Assembly: GCF_963678975.1 (NCBI RefSeq)
Contig: NC_089273.1
Location: 9,548,614-9,612,613 of the forward strand
Length of the DNA: 64,000 bases
Source: Dysidea avara
Lineage: Eukaryota > Porifera > Demospongiae > Dictyoceratida > Dysideidae
Reading direction: 5' to 3'
The notes beneath the pieces were generated by a model, which was not told the origin of the DNA, ran no database searches, and saw only the letters and a list, made by a program, of their open reading frames with translations. How positions within the stretch are numbered: the first letter of the stretch is position 1; every line of letters starts with the position of its first letter. The translations under genes and the position numbers were made by a program. This document shows, in pieces, positions 12,201 to 24,244 of the stretch.

Positions 12201-15200
12201 CACATACAGTAGTCCCCACAGTTTAGTGCTTGCATTTTAAACATGCACATTATATTCTCACTGAAGTATATATAGCTGTATAATCTAGTGCAAAGTTTAA
12301 ACAAATAATTTTATGCATGATATAACATAATAGTATACCTTGTACCGCTCTGATTTGTTGTACACTGTGTCCATATCCGCCCTTCTCATCTCCAATGCCA
12401 AAGGAAGTTACGGTCATCTTAGCAGCTGTGTTATCATGTGTGATGATGTATGGACCAGCTTTGATGGACAATTGTACAGCATATGCTTTATTGACACCAT
12501 CAGCAGTAATTGCTCTCCAGTCACTATTGGTAAGTGTGTGAGTTTCTCCTGCTTGTGTTAAATGGATCATATCAGGTTGATAATAGTCTTCTAGAACTAC
12601 AAGGTTGATGTAGTGATGATAAATTTTGCAAGAATCCTCAGGATTAAGAGTAGAACTGGCTATTTTGTAAGTGTATTGATTTTCCCCAAGTACTGTTGCC
12701 ATCATTGGATCTCCGGAATTGTATTTCATAATAGCCCCAAGCAGAACAACAAGAACTGGCTTGTTTGAATACACTGCACAATAATCCACCCTGTGATAAT
12801 CAAAAAGTTCAAAAGCTGTTTCACCCTCATGGATCATATAAGACTCTTTGATCCCATCACAATGCATGTTTACAATGGTGAAATTTTCAGCTGCCAATAT
12901 TCTAACTTTACTCTGTCCTGTATTGGCAAAATAGTAGACATTGTCCCAATTTGCAGTCGGTGGGATCTGTTCAGCTAAATAATTTCCTCCACTCCAATTA
13001 TCAACATAACCAAACTGATGACCGCTGAACACAGATACTGGTTTATCTGTGGTAACTTTGGTTCCACTCAAGTCCTTTTCAGTAGAGATGTATACAGTTT
13101 GAAATTTGCTGATTGCAAAGGAGTACATGTTATCTGGAACAAGGTTGTCAACATTGTTGCTGATCTTGACCTGAACTTCTCGCGTAACTGTCAACTCCAA
13201 TGTGGTGTTGTCTTCTGTGCCTACCACTAAAATAGTGTTGTTATGGCCATCAGGAGAAACGAGTCCGGTAGAGATTGTATAATAAGTGTACTTCTCAGCA
13301 TTCCGGCTTGCAACTGGCAAAAGGGTAAAAGTGTCAGTACTGTTGCCATTAATACTTTGGCCTATCACAGTCACGTTATCACTGGTTGTGGTAAGGTAAA
13401 TTCCTTTATTCTGATCATCAATTGAGGACACTTCAGCTTCACTGGGTATATCCACTATCTTCTTTTCACTGGCTGATATGTTACCACTTCTGATATAGCC
13501 TATTCCTGGAGCCTCCATCAAATATGATACCGGGTGACTGTCAGTGTTTATGAGGATTAGCTTTAGATCAGCACTGTGGCATTTATCAGGATTAACAAAA
13601 AATCCAAAGAAGTAAACTGTGCTCCCTGTAACAGCATTTGTTATACAAAACATTACAATATATTAACATAAAACTGTACAACATACTCATGTATTATACA
13701 GCAACTAGGGACTTGCAGTATATGCCAGAACAATTTTGGGAATAGCTAAAGGGTATTAAAAAGAATCAAGAATAATTCTGAAACAATAAGGTGGTTTTCA
13801 AAAACAATTAACTATAATAGAAAATTTTCTTGGGGACACCTCTCACACAAAACTGCAATAAATGATCAAGGTACTTTAATAGAGCAATCACTTATCCTCC
13901 TAAACATAACTTGGCTGTACAAAGAGTGCATCCACGACAGTAAAGCAATTAGCAACTAAAACAACTTTCTGTGTTCTACATTCAATTTTCTGCATTCCTA
14001 CTAATTGAATTCTGTTAAGTATAATTGGCTAGTTTACCTTTAATGAATAGTAAAAGGTGTACATTACTGTAAATCATCGTCATCATTACTTAGCAATGTG
14101 TAAGAAAAGTGAATCTAGAAGCAAGTCATTAATAAAAGATCAATGTTATGTCTTAACATAGCTAGTTGCTTTAACATTCATTCTTAGCCACACCAGACAT
14201 CAGCTCTGACTTTATGTCGTCAGTAGTCACTTTTATTTTCATGGACACACGTTTTTCAAGTCAAGTTGTTTTTGCATGAACATCGCTGTTTTTTGTAAAT
14301 ATAAGTGCAGCATCAGTTAGGAATAATGTGTTTTGTTAATTCTAGGTGGAAATAGCAGCTATATCGTATAGCTACATAATTTGCTACAGTGTGTACAAGT
14401 TACACCACTTGTGACATTGCTGATCTCATACATGTGATCAGGAGTTTAAATATATAAAGGGAGGGACCTCTATATCATTATGAATTCTTGGCATGACGTA
14501 ATCACTAAACTGTGAAAAGTTGAAATAATGTCAATCACCACCTGTTCTGTCATTTTTTATGCATTTGACCAAGAATTCATCTTCTATAATTATGAGAGAA
14601 TAAACGTCTTAATGATTAAGACAAAATATACATTACAAGCATACAGGAGCCTAGACACAGGGGTACCATGTGCTGATGGATCAGTACAGGAGCCCTGGCA
14701 AGACTTACATTAACTAAAGGTAAATTAAATTACAATACACAAAAAAAAAACAAAAAAAAACTATATCTACATTTATGTAATACTTAAAGTTTACCTAAGG
14801 TGGTCTAAAAGATCCCAGCCCGGGGAGGCTCTAGAATTAAAAATTCTGTAAGAACAGGACACAGCAATGCGAGCTGCCTGCTCAAACAAGGATCTTATGG
14901 TTTTCTTTGGCACTTCACAAGCAGTAGCCATTTGAGCAATTGTTTCTGGCAAAAAGTGGCCTAAACAACCAATTTCAATTGGAACAAGATTGACAGTTAA
15001 CCCAGAAAGCTGGAGGTCATATTGCAAGGAGCTATATCGATCTTCCTTTCTAGCTCTAGCAGCAAGAAGATGTTGCTGGGTATTAGTTGGTACTGTCAAT
15101 TCGAACAAACAAATGGAATCATTAGAAACCAATACCAAGTCAGGCCTGCTGAGGGTGGAGGAAAGATTGGTTGGGATGGTACTAGGGGGGCTGGAACTAG

Positions 15201-17298
15201 CTAGATAACCAGGAAGGTCAGCGTAAAGTTTGAATGTTTCAGGTAAATGCTGTTGGAGCCCATGAACAAGGACCTGTAAAACTGAATCATGTCTCCAGGT
15301 ATACCTGCCTTGATCTAGAGCAGCAGGACAGCCAGTCAAAATATGGTTTGTTGTGGGTTGAGGAGCTTGACAAAGAGCACATCTAGGGTCAGTAATGATG
15401 TTCCATCTGGCCAGGTTCATAGGGGTTGGTAGAGTGTCACAACCAGCACGTAGCAGGAAGGACAGCTGTTTTTCAGGGAGGCCATACATCAGTCTCTTCC
15501 ACAGAGGGCAAGCTTGCTCCAGAGTTACAATATCTAAAAATTTATTGATGCTTCTGACACCCTGCACAGAAGCTCTCAGTAGCTTGTTGTGGGTATAATA
15601 TACCTAGTGAATCAGTATAGTGACTTAACCGTAATGACACATGAGAAGTCAATCAAGTAGCTAGTAGTTTAATTTGGAGTTTATAATATAATGAGTTCTT
15701 GGTTAAATTTAGAGGAAATCCTATATGCGCTATAGCTACAGCTTTTGGGTGTGGTCGCTATCGTTCTAACTAATTAACGTTAAGGCCACTCCAAGTCATA
15801 CCTTAGTTTCTGGTCACTCCCTAGCCAACAAAAGGATGCGGGCGGGCGGATGATCAGGACTTCAGGACTATCATAGACTCTTACATGTACACCAGTAATA
15901 CTGTAATGTTATTAATTTTGCTCAATTTACCCATTTCATATTGAGTTTACAACCAAGCGTAACCAACATTCTTATAGCATAAGTAGTTAATTATGCTTCT
16001 GCAAAGTGCACCAGGAAAATTGTTGATGGCTAGCTACACTGCTGAGCACAACAATGTGTAGCTAACACTAAGGAAAGGTCTGCTCATGTAGCTACTTTTG
16101 CTTTACAAATGAAATGTTTCATTAGCTATGTCAGGAAATTATTATTTATTAGCTAGCTAATAATAATCCAAAACTATATTAACACATCAGAAACTCTTTC
16201 AAATGTGAAGTCTTAGTCAACTATATATGCATGTGTTTCCAGCCTTCTATACAATAAACCTTCAGTAAAGTAGCTGTCAAAGTTTTGAGTTGAGTTTTTG
16301 GGTGCTCCAGGCTAGTGTTTTTCAGTGATCATGTGGGAAAGCAAAGTTAATGTTTTAACTAAGGGATGCCATGCACTTGTTAATTTAGGACCATACTTGC
16401 AATTATTTAATCATGGAAAAGTTGAAGTTTGAGCTCACCAAATGTTACCGGATTTCTAGTCAGTATATCAGTGATCAGTGATAAGGAAGTCCAAGTTTAG
16501 ATCCACTAGAAGAGTTACTAGATTAATCATTAGAGGACCACATCTGAATTGTTAGGAAAGTTTAAGCTATGGTATATCTGATCATTAGGCTAGTGATCAA
16601 TGCTACATACATACTGTACTGAAGTTACTTACTGGCAACAGAAGCATTACTAATAGCTATATAGCTAATCAAGGACAAGTCAAAAACGTTATAGTAGTAT
16701 CTGTCTATTCTAGTATTAAAGTTAAGGGTAGTGTGACTGCTCTATTAGAGTATCTCGATCTTTTGCAGTGTTTAAAAATCACTGTCCTTGGTCACGTACA
16801 CTTAAGCGCCTGTAATATTAATAATAGTCCTCATAAACTGGGGTTCCAGTTTTCCATGCGGGCGGGTGACCAGAAACTAAGGTTTGACTTGGTGTGGCCT
16901 AACATTATCCGTACCCGCCTAACTTCGTGATTCAGCGGTTACATTACAACCCTCGGCTCGTCTAGTGTCGCAATTGTAATTCTCCATTGGAAAACCGTGA
17001 TGAGCAGTCGGTTTCTTGAATTGCGTAGCTAGCTATGAGTGTGCCGGCCAAAGCGACACTGAGGCGAATCTTAGTGACGAAGTTAAATCGCCTACCAATT
17101 GTCAAAAAAAATAAAATAAAAATCATCTTTTTTGGGCTTTGTAATTCAACAAAAGCTATTAGTAAAATTAGCTAAGTGTTTCCACATACCACTGTCATCT
17201 TGCTTGTCATGGTCGGTGTTGCTCTGCCCAGTACTCAACTGTAAACTGTTCCTCAGTAGACACAGCAACAAGACTACACCAACTACTCTGATCATCAT
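9169..17298 (-). CDS. secreted or single-pass receptor: signal peptide + IgGFc-binding domain + two sushi domains
   Basis: Five-exon model on the minus strand: 17298-17190, 13625-12339, 10400-10206, 9540-9367 and 9230-9169. All four introns are phase 1 with GT-AG borders, and the total is 1827 nt (608 aa). Residues 1-20 (MMIRVVGVVLLLCLL...) are a signal peptide. Residues about 37-465 match the IgGFc-binding N-terminal domain (YFFGFFVN, GHQFGY, EQIPPTANW, many N-glycosylation sequons). Residues about 466-588 are two sushi/CCP modules with C...NGK..C...C..C and WSGSE signatures. The last exon encodes a hydrophobic VAAILAASYFFYQ stretch and a stop, possibly a membrane anchor. Domains of this kind bind glycoproteins or complement-type ligands outside the cell, so a recognition role is inferred. 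The two sushi exons and the IgGFc exon are firm. Exon 1 is well supported by phase, signal peptide and TATA box. The last exon is weak, and extra exons could have been missed. Confidence 0.8.
9367..9540 (-). CDS. sushi (CCP) exon 2 of the IgGFc/sushi gene
   Basis: 174 nt, phase 1 to phase 1, acceptor TTCTACTTACAG and donor CCAG|GTTGGT. It encodes a complete CCP module: four cysteines, NGKMEC, TFSCDDSYEL, RTCQ and the W of AWSGSETEC. Single-module phase-1 exons are the rule for sushi domains and allow shuffling. Confidence 0.9.
9640..9990. mobile_element. diverged copy of the fold-back MITE family
   Basis: Contains diverged forms of GTGCGGCC, AAATCCAAGGT, AAGAAATGGCTGTGA and their inverted partners, as in the intact fold-back at 38171-38493. 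It lies in the intron between the two sushi exons. The arms are heavily mutated and no target duplication is clear. Confidence 0.55.
10206..10400 (-). CDS. sushi (CCP) exon 1 of the IgGFc/sushi gene
   Basis: 195 nt, phase 1 to phase 1, acceptor TAATAATTGTAG and donor GAGAG|GTGAAT. Cysteine pattern C..L.NIDNGKVEC...C.Y.CDEGF with RECQ and GSWSGSEPTC marks a complete CCP module. Its start PPLCQVLENIDNG is the usual N-terminal sushi signature. Confidence 0.9.
10888..11120. mobile_element. 233-bp MITE, GTGAC-ended family (GGATTTGCGAAAAGG type)
   Basis: Left end GTGACTGGATTTGCGAAAAG pairs with right end CTTTTAGCAAATCCGGTCAC. The inverted pairing runs about 45 bp through CTTCCACACACATCCAAT. Flanks are ACAT and ATAT, a possible decayed 4-bp duplication. 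Fragments of the same family occur at 38655 and 63924. It sits in the intron between the IgGFc and sushi exons. Confidence 0.75.
11200..11960. repeat. cluster of GGCATAAT / GCATAATAGG repeats and CTCTAATAG motifs
   Basis: The short words GGCATAAT, GGGCATAATAGG and AGCATAATG recur many times in both orientations (around 11225-11275, 11535-11565, 11815-11950). Between them at 11658-11707 are two inverted copies of the CTCTAATAGAG-type motif. No coding signal. It is probably a decayed dispersed repeat nested with the 28-bp motif family, inside the IgGFc gene intron. Confidence 0.5.
12339..13625 (-). CDS. IgGFc-binding domain exon
   Basis: A single 1287-nt exon (429 codons, phase 1 both sides) with acceptor GCTGTTACAG and donor TACAAG|GTATAC. 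It carries the whole IgGFc-binding N-terminal domain: STVYFFGFFVN at the start, repeated strand-like blocks with NVTV, TTLELTV, PVSVFSGHQFGYV, EQIPPTANWDNVYY, and the ending MTVTSFGIGDEKGGYGHS. About ten NxS/T sequons fit an extracellular protein. The frame continues to 12250, but the donor and the hydrophobic nonsense after it argue for ending at 12339. Confidence 0.92.
14791..15567 (-). pseudogene. 5'-truncated non-LTR retrotransposon ORF: zinc knuckle + restriction-like endonuclease
   Basis: 258 codons without ATG (the frame is open up to about 15600) are left of a retrotransposon polyprotein C-terminus. Residues 63-80 form a CCHC-type knuckle (C-x2-C-x8-H-x4-C, CALC...TTNHILTGC), followed by GRYTWRHDSVL. 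Residues 141-175 (RPDLVL...ELTVP...RARK) fit the PD-(D/E)xK restriction-like endonuclease placed after the reverse transcriptase in R2/NeSL/CRE-type elements. The reverse transcriptase itself is missing, as expected from 5' truncation during target-primed insertion. It lies in intron 1 of the IgGFc/sushi gene in the same orientation. The intact frame suggests recent insertion. Confidence 0.8.
15783..16901. mobile_element. 1.1-kb TIR element (GGCCACNCCAAGTCA termini)
   Basis: The left end AAGGCCACTCCAAGTCATAC and the right end (read inverted) TTAGGCCACACCAAGTCAAA match over about 45 bp, continuing into CTTAGTTTCTGGTCAC and CGGGCGGG. TA lies next to both ends. No transposase is visible. A copy of the GACTGCTCTATTAGAG motif sits inside near the right end (16735-16762). 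It is in intron 1 of the IgGFc/sushi gene. Confidence 0.65.
17190..17298 (-). CDS. exon 1 of the IgGFc/sushi gene: signal peptide
   Basis: ATG at 17298 starts MMIRVVGVVLLLCLLRNSLQ, a textbook signal peptide, followed by a polar linker STGQSNTDHDKQDDS. The donor is AGTG|GTATGT at 17190/17189, leaving phase 1, which is exactly the phase of the IgGFc exon 3.56 kb downstream. A TATA box lies 44-51 bp upstream of the ATG. Joined to exon 2 it would read ...QDDSGSTVYFFGFF. Confidence 0.75.
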
Positions 17299-17341
17299 GT
17301 TAGTTAGTCACTAGTTATTAGTTCATTACAGTTGGCTACTC

Positions 17342-17349
17342 TATTTATA
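17342..17349 (-). promoter_or_regulatory. TATA box of the IgGFc/sushi gene
   Basis: The minus strand reads CCTATAAATAGAG, a consensus TATA box, 44-51 bp upstream of the exon 1 ATG at 17298. A start site about 30 bp downstream gives a 5'UTR of roughly 20 nt. A CRE-like TGATGACGTG lies further upstream (about 17430, plus strand reading). Confidence 0.6.
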
Positions 17350-19457
17350 GGAAAAGTAAATATCTCTAATATCCCGTTTGCCACTTCCTGTGGTGTCATT
17401 ACATCACATTATAATGGAGTGTGGTTTAGTGATGACGTGTGAAGCCCATGTTTAATTAGCCTTCTTTCTTTTTCTTTTTCTTTTTTGATTCTACATGCAC
17501 AAGTGGCGATATTATACTGTATACTATAGCATATAGCTACAGCTATGCGTAATAAATTATTGTGTTGATGGTTGTTGAGATGAAAGTCTTACATGTTGTG
17601 CTCATAGCTAGTTTAATGTATCAAATTTATATCTGTTCCAGCAGTTTGATATTAATTATGTTTTGTAAGTTTTAACCTAAATATAATAGCAACTATAATT
17701 TAGATTGCTAAATTGAGCCATCTACATAGGTATAAATAAATTCCTACTTTCACAGACACTTCAGCATCCATGCAGAGTTTCTATGTCTTAGAAAAATAAC
17801 GAACGAGTCTTCATATCAATTTTAAACTTTGCAATATAGCTAACATATTGTATTTGGCATTTAAATAAATACTAATTGTTTCATGCTGTAATGATATATG
17901 TAGCTAATACTAAAGTTGTTGTAATGATCACTCAATCTAATTTCAACCATGATTCTCAAAATATATATATATATTATGCTTTACAAATTGTCTTTCAGAA
18001 ATGAAGCTGAAACTGTTATGAACAAATTATAAAAATTAATGGTTTATCCATGTTTTCTATGGTAATGTACTGAAGTATTGGGATTAAATGTCCACTAGTA
18101 TTATCTGTATGTATAGACAACCTCACTACTTTCTAGCTATTCCCTGGTTTCACTATTTTTTAAATTTGATCTTTAATCCAACTTTAAAATTCCTAATTAA
18201 TTTTTTTCCCTTTTACTTGTAATGTTATTAATAGGCTCTACAAAATTAGTGCATGCTACTACTTCTTATTATCTCGTAGTTCCATGTGTAAAAAACTACA
18301 GACAACATTCATTTTGAATACTGTGTGGCAGTGTGTGCCAATTCCTCTAAAGCCCCTTCACTAACACAGCCATTTTGTCAATTATGACATTAAATTTTGT
18401 AATTGTAACATCAAAAAATGTCATTGTGGACATTGCTCATAGTATGCTCATGAAATACACACAAATTAGAAGCTGTATAGTATCAGCACATGTACCATGA
18501 GACATTCTAACAAGGAAACTTAGGAAAGCAGACCAAAAATTTTAAATTCACACACAAATAGGCTTATTTGCATTGCATTTTATACTATAAGCCTCACCTT
18601 CACCCTAGCTTATTCGAATTTATAAATGCTATCATAGGGAAACACTATCATGCCCAATACCTCCCCCCACACTTAGTATGGTGGCCATTTTGCTTTGTGA
18701 CATCATAGATAATGCACGCAACGTCAAGAAACGTCATTGCGGATATTGCTCATTAAACTGTACTAAAGATAGAGCTTGCTAAATATTTTAAATATTGCTC
18801 TTTTGTGCAATAATTTTGTAATGATCTAGTCAATTAAGTAGTTGTAACATAATTTAACAGACAGGAACCACTTTGTGCATCATAACAAATGGCTTAATGG
18901 ATGTTTATGAATTGCTTTGTGGTCAATCAGTTGATATCATGAACAGATGTCTAAATAATTCAATACACTCTGACGTTGAAGCAATTCTAATGCTCAATGC
19001 AATTAGCCCTATAGCTTACTTGACAGATGTATATTTATATTGTATCAGATGGACAAGCTGGGTATGTTGACTGAGGTGACTAAAAGGTCATGCTTTACTT
19101 TATTGCATGGATGGAATAGCTGCAAAGTATATATATATATATACAGCTATGATTGGGGTATACTACACTGTAATACCAAAAATAGACACACTGATTTATT
19201 ACAGAGTTTTTATCAGAATAGTTCTACTGAGAGCTCAGCTAATAATATTGATCCATACAGACATCCATTTGCATATCTAATAAAACTACTAATACTTTTA
19301 TTAGTAGGTGGATATGTACCCATATACACAACTCAGTTTTTGTATACCAAATTGGTAATAATTATGTGCCCTACATTACGTGGTCTAGTAGAGTCTGCAG
19401 ATGGTAAATCTGTAGCTAAATTTTATGCTATAGCAGTAAATAAATCTATTTGGTGTA

Positions 19458-21049
19458 TTTGATAAAAGATTATAGCTAATGGATCAGTTATGCGACTTCA
19501 CCAGACATCCACTAGCCTACAGAAAATGTGGTATCAATCAATCATAATGGATGGACTTTAATGGATCTGGACTGCTGGTGTGACTTGCTGACATAATCTG
19601 TTATAGTTGTACCATATGAAAGTTAGTAGCTGTATATATATGTGAGGTTGCATGTGCATAATATACATTGTTAACATGACATGATTGTGCATGTAACTGT
19701 TATTAATATGTGAATCTGATCAATGTTGCTGCTCTACTATACATCTTGATGGTTACAAGTCAGCATTACAACACACGCACACATAAATTCAGTACAACTA
19801 TAAAGAGCTCACATCACAAATAAATGCACTGATGTGATGAATGTACGTAGTTCCATGCTGAAAAATGTATTGTAGTAAAGCATATAAAGTTCAAAGACAT
19901 TCATGAAGTATACATTATTTATGTGTTATCTGCACCTCCACTGAAATTTACCATTGTTTTCTCAGAGTTCAGCTCATCATGTACACAGATATTATACTAT
20001 CTGTGTCTACTTGTGAATAGTGGATCATTTCACAAGAGAAATAGCATTTTAGTCATGCAACCATGTGATCAGTGAAAACAATTAAGGTGACAAGAGTAGA
20101 CATCAAAAGGTTCATAACAGGCTACACATTTTATAGCATTCCTATAGGTTGTTATGTATATGATGGAGACTTTCACTGGTCATAAGATGCTATAATAATC
20201 ATGGGTAGACAATTGATTGAAAACATATAGAAATATTTTTAGCAAAATTTTGTATCATCTAATGAATGTATGATGATGTCACATAATGGATCTATTTCAC
20301 TGCTACTGTAACAGTTGTATTATACTTGTATATAAAATAGTTCAAAATAAATTCAAAGACATTAAGTTACCTACAGATGCACTTTAACAACTGCATCTCC
20401 ATTGCTCAGCAGCTACATATCAAACCAGTACTTTTATTTGTGATATCAGCTCTCTGGCTACTTTAGTTACATACAGTACTATACATGTTATACTGTATAC
20501 AGTATCTTGCAGCTACTTACTCATTGCAGAGTTGCAATGTACGTTGATCGAAGGTAACAGCTTGATAACTTTGCACAGGCTCATGAACATGTTAACAATG
20601 TAATTTTTTAATACATGATGTGCCTGTGAAAATAGGGCACGTGGACACAAAAAACTGTAATTTTTTACACTTTTACGACTCATAACTTTTGATACCATTA
20701 CACTATACCAATACAAATTTTAGCCCTTTCAAAGAAATTAATTGGGCAAGTTACAGAATGTAAATACGTATTCTATTTCAGCACTCAACACTGAGATATG
20801 ACATGTTATGTAACAAGGTGTTTGTTCTTTGTACCCACATGCAGGCCGGTCACATATGCTATCCAGGTTGCACAAACAGATGCCATGATTTCATATGGTA
20901 TCATAGATTATCTAAGCAAGCCAAACAACCAGCTCAGGATCCATTAAAGTAATCAAATCTATCCGTCCATCCAGTATAAACTTCCTGTAAGCTAATGGAT
21001 ATCTGGTGAAGTCACATAACTGATCCATTAACAATATATTTTTATCAAA
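19458..21049. repeat. long inverted repeat, about 118-bp arms
   Basis: Arms at 19458-19575 and 20930-21049 match in inverted orientation, starting TTTGATAAAA and passing through AATGGATCAGTTATG and GACTTCACCAGA. The 1.35-kb interior contains a nested GTGACC-ended MITE (20620-20853). No target duplication is obvious, so this is either a decayed long-TIR transposon or two inverted copies of one repeat. Confidence 0.6.
20620..20853. mobile_element. GTGACC-ended MITE, diverged copy
   Basis: Left end GTGCCTGTGAAAATAGGGCA and right end CCCACATGCAGGCCGGTCAC are inverted relatives. The body matches the copies at 21431-21678 and 27415-27664. It is nested in the long inverted repeat. Confidence 0.65.
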
Positions 21050-21430
21050 CAATTAACATGTATGCACTACTGATTGTTGTAATAAGTTAATGTACATTAG
21101 CACCCGGCTGAATAATTTAATAATAAACCTGTCAACCATTAATGTAACCAGACAGTTATGATCAGCTTCACAGAAGTGGATCAAGAGTGGGGACTAGGGA
21201 ATTGTGCCTCCATCCCTTCCCCCCTTCTGATTTTTCATAGTGTTCCTCTTTGTTGATAACTAGGAATAATCATTTGATCCTATAGTAATATACATACCTG
21301 TCACAAAGTAACTTGTTGTTACAAAGCACATACAAGGGAACACGAGAAACTACCTAGAGACTGAGATACTTTTATGTAATAGAGTAGTCACAGAATCTAA
21401 TGAAACAGTCAAGCGCAGAACTATTAATTT

Positions 21431-21678
21431 GTGACCGGGCCTGCGAAAACAGGGCATGTGGGCACAAACTACACCTATCACACTAAAGTTTATAGTTCAG
21501 CACTAGAACAGAATATTTACATTCTGTAACTTGCATTGTAAAGCCAATTAACTGCTGAATATGTGTTAAAAATATCATTGCCATAGCATATTAGTATTAA
21601 AAGTTATGAGTGAAGGAAAGTTGAAAAAGTAGGCAAAAATCATGTGCCCACATGTCCTGTTTTTGCAGGACCATTCAC
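21431..21678. mobile_element. 248-bp GTGACC-ended MITE with ATTT duplication
   Basis: The left end GTGACCGGGCCTGCGAAAAC and the right end (inverted) GTGAATGGTCCTGCAAAAAC match over about 35 bp, through GGGCATGTGGGCACA / TGTGCCCACATGTCC. ATTT flanks both sides (21427-21430 and 21679-21682). Confidence 0.75.
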
Positions 21679-22722
21679 ATTTTAAAAAGTGATGATGAAT
21701 AGATTATCAGCTAAAATACATGTAATACTGTAGTTGTTGATTTTATCTACACTCAAATATTAGACTATAAAAGCTTCAGACCTGTACTCCTTTTAGAAAA
21801 ATTGCTAGAGCTGGCTGAAACAAAAAATATTTTAAACATCAATGTTACATGTGATCATGATCTCAGTTGATTTACTTGAAACAATCTAGTATCATCCATT
21901 AAGCCATCGATTAATATGTGGTTTCCTGTTGATCATTAAATTACACAAAATATAGCAATTATAATGTTTTAACAAAATGTATCTAGTAGCATTTATATGA
22001 TGCTAATGTAGTTAACGCAGATTTAAACATAGCTACAGCAGATCATGCTAAATCTTGTAGAACATGGGTGTTGTATTGTAAACACCAGCTGAGACATTAC
22101 AAACACTTCATAAAATTCTTGTAACTTTCATTACCATTATAAACACTTAACCAATAATTTTATTAGTGAACTATCCCTCTAGGTACCTGCAAGGAGGTCA
22201 TAGTGTGAATGGGGAGAAACCTGACCTGAAACTATGCCAAATGCAGAAAAATCCTAGACCATCCTAGAAAATCCTAATCCTAGACCAGATCAACTTGCAG
22301 TTTACATAGGTTAGTGCTTGAGGAGCCGCACAAGCTGGGATCCAGGATTTCCTCTGCATCATTCACCCAGTACATAAACATCATGACTTCTAATTTTTGT
22401 ATGATTCCTAAATTATTTTCAAATCCTAGCACATTCTCATTTACTTTTATTATAATATAATTTGTAGCAGGTGAACCCACACATATATTGAATCAAAGGA
22501 AAGTGTGACACCAGATATTAATTTGGAGTCTGATCTCACACTCCAAATGTTAATTACTTATTGTTTTACTGTTGTTTAATATCATGCACTACTCCACCTT
22601 GTTTCAGTACTTTTTATCAATGTGCTATGGTCCCTACTCTAGTTGAAAGTTCCAATTTTTTTGTGTACTTGTACCATTTATAATCTTGAAAGCAGCCTCT
22701 CCTGGAGGGCACCCTGAAGACA

Positions 22723-22749
22723 ATGATGATGATGATGATGATGATGATA
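22723..22749. repeat. (ATG)n microsatellite
   Basis: About nine ATG/GAT triplets, non-coding. Confidence 0.9.
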
Positions 22750-23114
22750 ATGACAATTCAATAGTGTTTCATTACTATTAAAATTTTACTATTGTATAGG
22801 CACTGTTAAGTAAACTTGTAGCTGTAAGGTGCATTCTGTTATACAGTACAGCACTTTATGACACATTCACAACTGAATAGGATATAAGTGTGAACATATA
22901 TGCAGTGCTTACTGAAAGGGTATACAGTATTTTGATTGAATTATTGGTATGTGGAATTGATATGCTAAAATCACAAGGAGAATGTTATCTAATATCGGTG
23001 CTTTGGGAAAGTACATCTGGGAAGGTAATACTTCACAGCTGCATGGTTGTGTTTATATAAGTATTGCATGAACTGTTTGTTACTATACAGAGTTAGTCAT
23101 GGTGATTTAAACCA

Positions 23115-23310
23115 AAACAGTCAAGCTGTGAAAACAGTACAGTTCCCAAAGCTGTCAGGATAACCAAGGTTGTGAAATCAAAGGTAGTGGCCAAGAAATG
23201 GCTGCAATGATCTTAATGGTAATTGCTTTATATCAAAATCAATTCACATTAATATCTTTGCGATCATTAATATTGGCTGCCACCTTTGATTTCACAACTT
23301 TCCACAGAAT
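23115..23310. mobile_element. diverged copy of the fold-back MITE family
   Basis: Left arm AACCAAAACAGTCAAGCTGTG and inner AGTGGCCAAGAAATGGCTGC match the left arm at 38171-38328. The right arm GGCTGCCACCTTTGATTTCACA is the inverted partner. It is shorter and more decayed than the 38-kb copy. Confidence 0.6.
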
Positions 23311-23491
23311 TATTTGGTGACCAAATTATTATTTCATTGGTTGGCTGTGTTCTTCAAATATGTATTACCATAATGAAGTCATGTGAGTCCATAACTCAAA
23401 GAGAGTGAACTGATGTGACCTATTGAGTCCTATAAACTTCATTATCAATGAACTAAAGTGTAGTAAGTATTCATAACATAGAGTCATTGAA

Positions 23492-24244
23492 GGTTGTATA
23501 CAATCACTGGACTGGACTAGTGGACTGGACTGGTGGACTGGACTACTGGACTTAGGTATTTTCTCTTTTTTACCCAAATATTTGGGCAACTGGTTGCAAG
23601 TATGTTAGTCTCATGTAGTTAGACCACTCCCCCACACACACAAACAAAAGAAAGGTGTGATCATGCCAGACTTGTCAACATTGCCCAGCTCCAGCTATGT
23701 ACAGAGGTTCTAATAGTTCTTGTTTGTCAACAAATCTAAAACAGAAGTCACATGCGGTAATTATAGTTTAAAGTTCAAAATGAATCAATTTGATTGGTTG
23801 AAATCTTGTGCATGTGATTTCACTTGTTATTGCCGTCATGCAAAAACTATAGAACCTTTTTTATCAGCTATTGAATAGCAAGACAGTTAACTGTCGCCAC
23901 TTAATCTAGCTGACTCCATGACTATAACTTGCATGGTTATTACAACACTACATACACATGTACTGTATGCATGGTTTGTACTTCATGATAAGACAAATGG
24001 TAGTCGTACAATAGAGATTATGCCAAGAGAGAGAATTGCACACAATTCTAAGATAACAGACAGTGCCAAGTAGACAGATTTACCTGCATATTTTACATTC
24101 AATGTAGCAATAGCTACGACCAGTTGCCCAAATATGTGCTAAAAATGAAAAACAAACAAAAAAAAATCTGAGTCCAGTAGTCCAGTCCACCAGTCCAGTC
24201 CACTAGTCCAGTCCACTAGTCCAGTCCAGTGATTGTATACAACC
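23492..24244. mobile_element. 753-bp non-autonomous Mutator-like element with 9-bp target duplication
   Basis: Inverted ends of about 105 bp begin GGTTGTATACAATCACTGGA and contain a small internal repeat of GGACTGGACTAGT units, then run to CCCAAATAT. GTCATTGAA flanks both ends exactly (23483-23491 and 24245-24253). Long terminal inverted repeats with a 9-bp target duplication are the hallmark of Mutator-like elements (MULEs). The interior of about 540 bp has no ORF, so mobility would need a transposase in trans. Confidence 0.85.

Noticed and set aside
12250..12338. Continuation of the IgGFc exon frame
   Set aside because: A good donor at 12339/12338 in phase 1 precedes it, and the added residues are not domain-like.
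19040..19462. 140-codon open frame, plus strand
   Set aside because: Contains a low-complexity YIYIYS stretch and no recognisable domain, has no splice context, and ends at the arm of a long inverted repeat.
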